Made by a program: the position numbers and the translations under genes
Notes under the pieces: generated by a model
What the model was told of the DNA's origin: nothing
What the model saw: the letters and a program-made list of their open reading frames with translations, nothing else
Databases searched by the model: none
Assembly: GCA_012728235.1 (NCBI GenBank)
Contig: JAAYFL010000016.1
Location: 71,341-132,743 of the forward strand
Reading direction: 5' to 3'
DNA: 61,403 bases
Origin: Synergistaceae bacterium
GTDB lineage: Bacteria > Synergistota > Synergistia > Synergistales > Synergistaceae
In this document: positions 54,749-61,403 of the stretch, piece after piece
Layout: each line of letters opens with the position of its first letter
Numbering within the stretch: position 1 is the first letter of the stretch

Positions 54749-54994
54749 ATGATGGGGCCATTTAAGAATATCGGTGTATATCAGAGATGGATTCTCGACT
54801 TAAGGTCGGCTGTAAGGGATTCTTATTCATCTTTCTTAATAACCACCCCGGAGCAGTTGTCGAAGCCACCAAAGGATAAGGCAACGGGAGGTGCCCCTTA
54901 TAGCACAATGAGGGTTGAGTTTTTTTCAACTAATTTGGAGTGGAACCGCGGATAATCAAGTCGCCTCCTGAAATTATTCAGAGGCGACTTTTTT
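54749..54994 (+). promoter_or_regulatory. Threonine-specific T-box leader (tRNA-sensing riboswitch) with terminator
   Basis: The T-box sequence GGAGTGGAACCGCGG (54937-54951) is followed by a strong terminator: AGTCGCCTC (54959-54967) pairs with GAGGCGACT (54981-54989), with T run 54989-54994. GGAG (54937-54940) can instead pair with CTCC (54965-54968) as antiterminator. Stem I is supported by TTAAGAA (54762-54768) with TTCTTAA (54833-54839) and GGGG (54754-54757) with CCCC (54846-54849). Between these 3' arms lies ACC-A (54842-54845), read as a Thr specifier plus the conserved purine. The bulge TGGA complements UCCA, i.e. a U73 tRNA, as in the tRNA-Thr at 22371. Uncharged tRNA-Thr should switch on thrC-thrB-lysC-asd. 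Confidence 0.9.
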
Positions 54995-55017
54995 CTATAA
55001 TTTAAGGAGGAATTTTT

Positions 55018-56058
55018 ATGGGAGTAATACAAAAATTTAAAAATCTATTACCTATAACAGAAAAGACTCCAAGAATAACTTTAGGCGAGGGTTCTACGCC
55101 TTTTGTTCATCTGGATGCAATTAGCAGCCTGCTTGAAATAGAGCTTTGGGGTAAGCTAGAAGGTTCAAATCCCTCGGGCTCATTTAAAGACAGAGGCATG
55201 GTAATGGCAGTTGCCAGAGCTCTTGAAGATGGAGCCAAAGCAGTAGTTTGTGCTTCTACAGGGAACACATCTGCTTCTGCTGCAGCATATGCAGCTGCAG
55301 CAGGAATTCCTTGTTTTGTCATACTTCCGGCAGGTAAAGTTGCCACGGACAAATTGTCTCAGACGTTAATGTATGGTGCTACAGTAATTGCACTAAGAGG
55401 AAACTTTGACAGAGCTTTAGTAATGGCACAGGAAGCCGCCGAAAGGGTAGGTTATACTGTTGTAAACTCAGTTAATCCTTATAGGCTTTGGGGCCAGAGA
55501 AGTGGAGCATGGGAAATTTGTGATGATCTTGGTAGAGCTCCAGATTGGCATGCAATACCTGTTGGAAACGCAGGAAATATATCTGCTTATTGGGCAGGAT
55601 ACAAACAGTATAAAGAAATTGGCAAAATAGATAAATTACCTAGAATGATGGGTTTTCAGGCTGCCGGAGCATCACCTCTTGTTACCGGTGAACCCTGTTT
55701 GCACCCTGAGACTATTGCAACAGCAATAAGAATAGGGAATCCTGTAAATGCAAAGTTTGCAAAAGCAGCCACATCTGAGTCTAATGGAGGGTTTTATTCT
55801 GTAACTGACGATGAAATTCTTTCCGCGCAAAGACTTCTTGCTTCTAAAGGCGGTCTTTTTGCTGAGCCAGCTTCATGTGCTCCTCTTGCTGGTCTTGTAA
55901 AGCTAAAAGAGCAGGGACTCTTGCCAAAGGGCATTACAACAGCAATGATACTTACTGGAAACGGATTAAAGGATCATGCTACAGCTATGTCTCAAATTTC
56001 AGAACCTATTACTATTGACGATAATATAGAAGAACTACTAGAGGTGATAGATAGTTGA
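55018..56058 (+). CDS. thrC: Threonine synthase
   Basis: This PLP enzyme converts O-phosphohomoserine to threonine. The PLP lysine is K57 in SGSFKDRGM; ASTGNTSASAAAYAAAAG is the phosphate-binding region and MILTGNGLKD the C-terminal PLP loop. 346 residues, the short (type 2) form. AAGGAGG lies upstream of the ATG. It is the first gene after the Thr T-box and overlaps thrB by 4 bases. Confidence 0.96.
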   Translation: MGVIQKFKNLLPITEKTPRITLGEGSTPFVHLDAISSLLEIELWGKLEGSNPSGSFKDRGMVMAVARALEDGAKAVVCASTGNTSASAAAYAAAAGIPCFVILPAGKVATDKLSQTLMYGATVIALRGNFDRALVMAQEAAERVGYTVVNSVNPYRLWGQRSGAWEICDDLGRAPDWHAIPVGNAGNISAYWAGYKQYKEIGKIDKLPRMMGFQAAGASPLVTGEPCLHPETIATAIRIGNPVNAKFAKAATSESNGGFYSVTDDEILSAQRLLASKGGLFAEPASCAPLAGLVKLKEQGLLPKGITTAMILTGNGLKDHATAMSQISEPITIDDNIEELLEVIDS

Positions 56059-57017
56059 ATCCATTGATAACTCTAAGAATACCTGCAACCAGTGCAAACC
56101 TCGGCTCTGGTTATGATGCCATCGGTATGGCACTCTCTCTTTATAATATTTTTAAAGTTATGGAGATTTTACCATCAGACGAATTTAAAATTGAAGCTGA
56201 TGGCGAAGAAGCAACAACTTTAGTTAATCCTGATTTAAACTTAGTAATTACATCTTATAAAAAGACCTGTGAACGTTGGGGGGTTAAGGGGCCCGGATTC
56301 TCGTTGTGGAGTCATAATATAATTCCCTTATCGAGAGGGCTTGGTAGCTCTGCAGGCGCAGTTTGTGCTGGAGTACTAATAGCAAAACACCTTACAGGTT
56401 ACAAAGCAGATAACGAAGAATTATTAAGAGCTATGACTGTCATAGAGGGGCACCCAGATAATGTTGCTCCTTGCTTTTTAGGTGGAATGGTAGTCAGTTG
56501 TTGGGACGGAACAGATTTAAGATATATTAGACTACCCGCATTACCTCCAGAGATTCTTTGTGTTGTTGCTGTACCAGAAGAAAAAGTAAGTACAACTGAA
56601 GCGCGCAACGCTTTACCTAAAGTTGTTCCTTTTGAAGATGCAGTATTTAATCTGGGCCGAGCTGCATTGCTTACTGCAGCATGGGCAACAGGTAAGTGGA
56701 GATATTTAAAATGGGGGATGGATGATAAACTTCATCAGCCTTATAGAATAAAGCTTTTCAGTGGTGGAGAAGTTATTTTTTCTCGTGTTCATGAACTCCC
56801 TGAGTGTATAAGTGTTGCTATCAGCGGCTCAGGTCCAAGTGTAATAGCATTTGTTGAAGGGCAAACACATCGAGTTGCAGAAGCAATGTGCCGAACTTTT
56901 ACAGAATTTGGAGTAAGATCCCAATTTTTTGTGATTGATGGAAGTGAAGAAGGAGCTAGGGTTGAAATAGGATCCTCTCTAAAAAAAGCATTATTGGAAG
57001 TGAGTTGTAACAAATGA
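56055..57017 (+). CDS. thrB: Homoserine kinase
   Basis: GHMP kinase that phosphorylates homoserine. The motifs are RIPATSANLGSGYDAIGMAL, the ATP loop PLSRGLGSSAGAVCAGVLIA and SGSGPSVIAF. 320 residues. The start is TTG at 56055, overlapping thrC. It shares 4 bases with lysC (ATGA). No hom (homoserine dehydrogenase) is in this operon. Confidence 0.95.
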   Translation: MNPLITLRIPATSANLGSGYDAIGMALSLYNIFKVMEILPSDEFKIEADGEEATTLVNPDLNLVITSYKKTCERWGVKGPGFSLWSHNIIPLSRGLGSSAGAVCAGVLIAKHLTGYKADNEELLRAMTVIEGHPDNVAPCFLGGMVVSCWDGTDLRYIRLPALPPEILCVVAVPEEKVSTTEARNALPKVVPFEDAVFNLGRAALLTAAWATGKWRYLKWGMDDKLHQPYRIKLFSGGEVIFSRVHELPECISVAISGSGPSVIAFVEGQTHRVAEAMCRTFTEFGVRSQFFVIDGSEEGARVEIGSSLKKALLEVSCNK

Positions 57018-58246
57018 ATTGGAAAGAATGTCCGTTAACTGTTTTAAAATTTGGAGGTTCTTCTGTCGCAGATGCAGAAAGAATGAGGCATGTAGCTCAG
57101 GTAATAAAAAAAGTTCGTAATAGTGGATACCGAGTAGCTGTAGTTGTTTCTGCTATGGGAAATATGACAGATGACCTTTTGGAGCTTGCAGGAAGCGTTT
57201 CTGAATACAAAAATGGAAGAGAAATTGATAGATTATTGGCAACAGGAGAGCAGCAGAGTGTAGCTTTACTTGCACTTGCACTTCAAAATTCTGACATCCC
57301 TGCACAATCATTTACATCACGACAGGCAGGTATTTTTGCGAAAGGGTTCCCTATGGAAGGGCGCATAAAAAGAATAGATCCTTCTGCTGTTGAAAAAGTC
57401 CTAGATGAAGGAATTGTTGCTGTAATAACCGGATTTCAGGCTGTGACAGGAGAAGGCGACATAATCACTTTAGGCAGAGGCGGATCTGATTTGTCTGCAG
57501 TAGCATTGGCTGCTGCTTTAGAAGCGGAGTCTTGCCAGTTGTTAAAAGATGTGGCTGGAATTATGACGTGTGATCCAAAAATTGTGAAAAATGCACAAAA
57601 AATTGATGAAATAAGTTTTGACGAATGCATGGAAATGGCTGTTCAAGGAGCAAATGTAATACAAGCTAGAAGTGTTGAAGTTGCGGCAAGATATGACGTG
57701 CCGCTTTATGTCGGTTCAAGTTTTACTGAAGAGGAGGGAACTTGGGTTATGAGCAGACCAGTGACAGAAGGTCTTATTATAAAGGCTGTAACGGTAGATA
57801 CGAAAATCACAAAAGTAGTACTTCATGGAGTTCCAGACGTGCCCGGTGTTGCCGCAAAATTATTTACGAACCTTGCAGATAATGGCGTAGGTACAGAAAT
57901 GATTTTACAGAACAACATGAGAGGCGGGGTAAATGATATAGGTTTTCTTGTAAAAAAAGAGCACTTAGAAACGGCAATAAAAGTTTGCCGAGACCTGTGT
58001 CATGAAATAGATGCCCAAGGGGTTTCATATGACACAGAAATTGCACGCGTAACAATTATTGGAGCAGGTATAGCAAATCATCCCGAAGTTCCTTCAAAAA
58101 TGTTTAACGTATTGGCAAAAGAAAATATAAACATAGAAATGATAGCATCAACTGCTTTAGCTTTAACATGTGTTGTTGACTCCAAAAGATCTGATGAAGC
58201 TGCACGGGTATTGCACAATGCATTTATCGGAGAGGAGGCAGTCTAA
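57014..58246 (+). CDS. lysC: Aspartate kinase
   Basis: First enzyme of the aspartate family pathway. The N-terminal kinase domain has VLKFGGSSVADAERM, ATGEQQSVALLALAL and ITLGRGGSDLSAVALAAAL. Two C-terminal ACT domains (from about 265, VVLHGVPDVPGVAAKLF, and about 345, VTIIGAGIANHPEVPSKMF) point to feedback control by amino acids. 410 residues, single-function. It lies in the Thr T-box operon, so it may be tuned to threonine supply. Confidence 0.96.
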   Translation: MNWKECPLTVLKFGGSSVADAERMRHVAQVIKKVRNSGYRVAVVVSAMGNMTDDLLELAGSVSEYKNGREIDRLLATGEQQSVALLALALQNSDIPAQSFTSRQAGIFAKGFPMEGRIKRIDPSAVEKVLDEGIVAVITGFQAVTGEGDIITLGRGGSDLSAVALAAALEAESCQLLKDVAGIMTCDPKIVKNAQKIDEISFDECMEMAVQGANVIQARSVEVAARYDVPLYVGSSFTEEEGTWVMSRPVTEGLIIKAVTVDTKITKVVLHGVPDVPGVAAKLFTNLADNGVGTEMILQNNMRGGVNDIGFLVKKEHLETAIKVCRDLCHEIDAQGVSYDTEIARVTIIGAGIANHPEVPSKMFNVLAKENINIEMIASTALALTCVVDSKRSDEAARVLHNAFIGEEAV

Positions 58247-58247
58247 T

Positions 58248-59252
58248 TTGGCAATGAAAAAAATAGCAGTCCTTGGTGTAACCGGTCTTGTAGGACGTGA
58301 AATATTAAAAACCTTAGAGCGTAGAAAATTTCCCGTTTTAAAGTTAATAGCTCTAGCTTCACCACGTTCTGCCGGAACAAAGATAGAATATGCAGGAGAA
58401 GAGATTACAGTTCAAGCTGTAGATGAGAACTCATTTGATGGAGTAGATATAGCACTCTTTTCTGCCGGTGGTTCAACTTCTAAAAAATGGGCACCTATAG
58501 CAACAAAAGCCGGGGCAATAGTTATAGACAATAGTTCTGCATGGCGAATGGATACTGATGTGCCACTGGTAATTCCTGAAATAAACCCAGATGATGCACT
58601 AAATCATAAAAAAGGAATAATAGCTAATCCAAATTGCTCGACAATTCAGGCTCTGATGGCAATCTGGCCATTACATAAAGAAGCTTCGGTAACGTATATG
58701 AACATTAGTACTTATCAGTCTGTTGCAGGAACAGGGATTAGTGCTGTTCGAGCATTGGAAGAAGAGACAGCAAACTTCCTTCAGGGTAGAAAAACATCTG
58801 ATACCGGAGTATACCCGCATCAGATCGCATTTAACCTCCTTCCTCATATTGGCTCCTTTGATGAAGAAGGCATCTCAGAAGAAGAATGGAAAATGGTACA
58901 CGAATCAAGAAAGATTATGCATCTTCCTGATCTAAAGGTAAGTGGAATAACGGTTCGTGTCCCAATATTTCGCTGTCATGGAGAAAGCATAACCGTTCAA
59001 TTTAAAAATAAATTAACACCGCAACGAGCAAGAGAAGTACTAGCCAGCTCTCCAGGTATTATCGTTGCGGATGCTCCTCAAGATAACATATACCCACAAC
59101 CAATTTTGGTTGCAGAAAAAGATGAAGTCTATGTTGGGCGTATCCGCAGGGACACAGGGCTAGATAATGCACTTGCTATGTGGGTTATCGGAGATAACCT
59201 GTTAAAAGGTGCCGCTCTTAACGCAGTACAAATCGCTGAGCTTTTTGTTTAA
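58248..59252 (+). CDS. asd: Aspartate-semialdehyde dehydrogenase
   Basis: It reduces aspartyl phosphate to the semialdehyde. The NADP site is IAVLGVTGLVGREILKTLE, the catalytic Cys is in NPNCSTIQ, and ALFSAGGSTSKKWAP and TGVYPHQIAFNLLPHI are family motifs. TTG 58248 is chosen (GAGGAGG 9 bases upstream); ATG 58254 would be 15 bases away. An in-frame upstream start inside lysC is rejected. 334 residues. Last gene of the operon, followed by a hairpin. Confidence 0.96.
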   Translation: MAMKKIAVLGVTGLVGREILKTLERRKFPVLKLIALASPRSAGTKIEYAGEEITVQAVDENSFDGVDIALFSAGGSTSKKWAPIATKAGAIVIDNSSAWRMDTDVPLVIPEINPDDALNHKKGIIANPNCSTIQALMAIWPLHKEASVTYMNISTYQSVAGTGISAVRALEEETANFLQGRKTSDTGVYPHQIAFNLLPHIGSFDEEGISEEEWKMVHESRKIMHLPDLKVSGITVRVPIFRCHGESITVQFKNKLTPQRAREVLASSPGIIVADAPQDNIYPQPILVAEKDEVYVGRIRRDTGLDNALAMWVIGDNLLKGAALNAVQIAELFV

Positions 59253-59261
59253 TTCCTTATA

Positions 59262-59300
59262 GGGGGGCGACTAAATCTGACGCCCCTTACATTACCTTTT
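59262..59300 (+). terminator. Terminator after asd
   Basis: GGGGGGCG (59262-59269) pairs with CGCCCCTT (59281-59288), two G-U pairs included, with an 11-base loop and a moderately T-rich tail. It fits the end of the thrC operon. Confidence 0.65.
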
Positions 59301-59386
59301 ATTTTGTAGATAACAATGAATAATATTCAATGTTGTCTATTAAAAAGGTGCCAACTTTCATTACTCTCATTTTAGGAGGGGATGTT

Positions 59387-60172
59387 ATGAAGCTAGATGA
59401 TATTAAGAATATAATAAAAAGAAGAATTCCTACAGAATGGGCAGAAGATTGGGACAATACAGGTCTTTTGATAGGAGATCCGACTTCAGATATAAAAAAA
59501 ATAGCTGTTTCGCTTGATTTTACAGAAGATTCAGTTAAACAAGCAGTTTCGAACGAATGTCAAATGATGATTACTCATCATCCCGCAATTTTTCATCCTT
59601 TAAAATCTATTGTTTTGTATAAATCAACACAAAAAGCTATCGCTCTTGCTATAAAAGAGGATATTGCAGTTTATGCACTACACACTAATTGGGACTCTTC
59701 CCATGAAGGTGTTAATTTTTGTTTAGCCCAAAAAATAGGATTAACAAACATAAAACCGCTTCTAAGCCCTAATATTAATAATGGTGCTTGGGGTCTTGGA
59801 GCTGTGGGTGAATTGCAAGGGAAAATAAGCATGAAAAAATGTATGGAATTATTAAAAGATAAATGGAAAATTACAGAATCTACAGGATTCGGAGATATCT
59901 CCAGAGAAATTAAAAAGATTGCAATAGGTGGAGGAGCTTGTGGAGATTTGTGGGAGTATGCTTTAGGAGAAAAAGCGGATGTATTTATCACTTCTGATGT
60001 GTCTTATAACTTAAGATTGGATATACTGAGCATGGGGTTAAATTTGATTCTTGCTGACCATGGCGAAGTTGAAAGAGTTTCACTTTCACCCTTGGCAAAA
60101 ATAATAAAAGAAGAGACATCTCTACCGGTGATTGTTTTAAAAGAAAAAGACTTTGATCGCATCACAATTTAG
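59387..60172 (+). CDS. Nif3-like dinuclear metal centre family protein
   Basis: Formerly labelled GTP cyclohydrolase I type 2 (YqfO/YbgI family); a firm cellular role is lacking. Metal-ligand motifs: AEDWDNTGLLIGD, MITHHPAIFHPLKSI, LHTNWDSSHEGVN and the C-terminal ADHGEVERV. 261 residues, without the inserted PII-like domain of larger members. ATG 59387 has AGGAGGGG 5-6 bases upstream; the earlier in-frame TTG is rejected. trpS follows after 26 bases. Confidence 0.92.
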   Translation: MKLDDIKNIIKRRIPTEWAEDWDNTGLLIGDPTSDIKKIAVSLDFTEDSVKQAVSNECQMMITHHPAIFHPLKSIVLYKSTQKAIALAIKEDIAVYALHTNWDSSHEGVNFCLAQKIGLTNIKPLLSPNINNGAWGLGAVGELQGKISMKKCMELLKDKWKITESTGFGDISREIKKIAIGGGACGDLWEYALGEKADVFITSDVSYNLRLDILSMGLNLILADHGEVERVSLSPLAKIIKEETSLPVIVLKEKDFDRITI

Positions 60173-60198
60173 AAATACAGAAAGAGAAGTGGAACAAA

Positions 60199-61197
60199 AT
60201 GAATAAACAAAAAAGAATATTTAGTGCAATGAGACCAACAGGAAAGTTACACTATGGCCATATGGCAGGTGCTCTCAGTAACTGGGTAAATCTTCAAGAC
60301 GAATACAGCTGTTTTTTTGCCATTGCAGATTGGCATGCCCTAATGTCAGATTATTCAGATCCATCAAATATAAAAGCTAATTGTAAAGAAATTCTCTTAG
60401 ACTGGTTGGCGGTTGGAATAGATCCAGAGAAAGCGGCCATATTTGTTCAATCACATATAAAACAACATGCTGAACTACATCTTGCCCTTTCTATGATTAC
60501 CCCTTTAGGATGGCTTGAAAGATGTCCAACCTATAAAGAGCAAATATTGAATCTAAAGAACAAAGATCTCTCAAATTATGCCTTTTTGGGCTACCCTGTT
60601 TTGATGGCGGGGGATATATTGCTATACAAATCTTTTGCAGTTCCGGTTGGCGAAGATCAAAATGCACACCTCGAACTCACGCGAGAAGTAGTTAGAAGAT
60701 TTAACTATTTATATGGAGACGTTTTTATTGAACCGGAAACATTATTAACTAAAACAGCAAAAATGCCTGGTCTTGATGGCCGAAAAATGAGTAAATCTTA
60801 TAATAATGCACTAAATATTGCAGATGATATGGATACTGTATGGAATAAGTTGCGAACAATGACAACTGACCCTGCACGTGAGCGGAGAACTGATCCAGGT
60901 ACCCCAGAGAAATGTCCTGTATGGGATGTACATAAATTTTTTAATAAAAATCAAAATGAATTGCTCGAGTTAGACAAGGGGTGTCGTAATGCAACTATTG
61001 GTTGCGTAGACTGTAAGAAAAAACTTATGGCTCATGTTAAAGAAACAATGGATCCAATATTGGCTCGTCGCGCAAAATTTGAAAATAAAGATGATGATTT
61101 AAAACAAATACTTGAAGCAGGAGCATTAAGAGCAAAGAAAGTGGCAGAGGCAACTATGGATGAAGTGTTTACAGCCATGGGGCTATTACGTCGGTGA
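60199..61197 (+). CDS. trpS: Tryptophanyl-tRNA synthetase with [4Fe-4S] cysteine motif
   Basis: Class I synthetase: HIGH-type motif in KLHYGHMAGAL, KMSKS in GRKMSKSYNN. C239, C262, C269 and C272 give C-x22-C-x6-C-x2-C, the spacing described for the Fe-S cluster in Thermotoga maritima TrpRS, placed near the anticodon-binding part. 332 residues. The start is ATG 60199 with AGAGAAGTGG upstream. The TGA stop is followed closely by scpA. Confidence 0.96.
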   Translation: MNKQKRIFSAMRPTGKLHYGHMAGALSNWVNLQDEYSCFFAIADWHALMSDYSDPSNIKANCKEILLDWLAVGIDPEKAAIFVQSHIKQHAELHLALSMITPLGWLERCPTYKEQILNLKNKDLSNYAFLGYPVLMAGDILLYKSFAVPVGEDQNAHLELTREVVRRFNYLYGDVFIEPETLLTKTAKMPGLDGRKMSKSYNNALNIADDMDTVWNKLRTMTTDPARERRTDPGTPEKCPVWDVHKFFNKNQNELLELDKGCRNATIGCVDCKKKLMAHVKETMDPILARRAKFENKDDDLKQILEAGALRAKKVAEATMDEVFTAMGLLRR

Positions 61198-61201
61198 TAA
61201 T

Positions 61202-61403
61202 TTGAAAAAAGAAGATGATTTGTCTGTTCTGACAACAGAGTTAGAATCTGAGAATTTCGAAGTTCAATTAGGATCATTTTCGGGTCCTTTGGATTTACTT
61301 TGTCATCTTGTTGAAGGCAGAGAAATGGATCCCGCTAAACTTAATATTACGGAACTTGTGTCACAATACGTGAATTTTTTACTCAATAGCAAAAGGACAT
61401 CCC
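61202..61403 (+). CDS. scpA: Segregation and condensation protein A, N-terminal part (cut by window end)
   Basis: ScpA is the kleisin of the SMC-ScpAB condensin complex. The start is TTG at 61202, five bases past the trpS stop. The first 67 residues include the family opening VQLGSFSGPLDLLCHLVEGRE and the segment LNITELVSQYVNF. The rest lies outside the window. Confidence 0.85.
   Translation, partial: MKKEDDLSVLTTELESENFEVQLGSFSGPLDLLCHLVEGREMDPAKLNITELVSQYVNFLLNSKRTS

Noticed and set aside
54749-54955. 68-codon open frame upstream of thrC
   Set aside because: It lies entirely within the T-box leader RNA (stem I to T-box sequence) and has no ribosome-binding site; the bases are explained by RNA structure.
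1-61403. CRISPR arrays, insertion sequences, prophage or attachment sites
   Set aside because: No direct-repeat arrays, transposase genes or phage genes were seen; the only integrase-like gene is the housekeeping xerC.

Overview
The window is a compact, AT-rich bacterial chromosome segment (61 kb, about 57 genes, almost no accessory DNA). The gene set points to a diderm (LPS-bearing) anaerobe with Firmicutes-like housekeeping order, most consistent with the phylum Synergistetes (Synergistota). The signs are a complete outer-membrane and lipid A block (BamA, LpxD/C/A, FabZ, KdsC, LptF/G, LptC, LptD-like) together with CodY, a T-box leader and a Bacillus-like order rbgA-rnhB-dprA-topA-trmFO-xerC-codY. 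Redox genes of strict anaerobes (flavodiiron protein, hybrid cluster protein, NfnAB) are also present. The assignment comes from gene content only; no 16S gene is present.

Layout. 1-9.5 kb: the end of an EF-G-like gene, an ECF-transporter S component fused to a DUF1893 domain, an FprA-Hcp nitrosative/oxidative stress pair, a convergent NfnAB-type flavin/Fe-S reductase (its small subunit interrupted by an in-frame TAA), glutaredoxin, pgi and a small orphan gene. 9.5-22.5 kb: tRNA-Val, then the lepB-rbgA-rnhB-yraN-comM-dprA-topA-trmFO run, xerC-codY-response regulator, an S1 protein, a DUF501 protein and a tRNA-Lys/Glu/Thr operon with its own promoter and terminator. 22.7-32 kb: a sigma-70 family factor with a one-TM partner, followed by the envelope operon bamA-(unknown OM protein)-lpxD-lpxC-fabZ-lpxA-kdsC-lptF/G. 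32-44 kb: birA (in-frame TAA), prfB with the +1 frameshift site, an S55 (SpoIVB-like) protein, ileS, rluD, rqcH, metK, comF. 44-53 kb: rho, a LysM/M23 endopeptidase, pyrG, a glycine-zipper envelope protein, lptC, lptD-like, ddl. 54-61 kb: greA, a threonine T-box controlling thrC-thrB-lysC-asd, a Nif3-family gene, trpS and the start of scpA.

How it works together. Two blocks build the outer membrane: acylation and KDO supply plus LPS transport, with pyrG in the same run as the Lpt genes (CTP is needed to activate KDO). The aspartate-family operon is read as controlled by tRNA-Thr charging: specifier ACC, and a TGGA bulge that complements the U73 discriminator of the tRNA-Thr encoded here.

Points most worth a second look: CTP synthase in which the glutaminase Cys is Ser; lone in-frame TAA codons in two otherwise intact conserved genes (nfnA, birA), alongside an RF2 whose stop-recognition tripeptide reads SPY instead of SPF; the sigma factor/one-TM protein pair before the envelope operon; an uncharacterised protein in the position usually held by skp; the ECF-S/DUF1893 fusion; and a [4Fe-4S] motif in TrpRS. 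Sequencing error must be excluded first for the single-base oddities.
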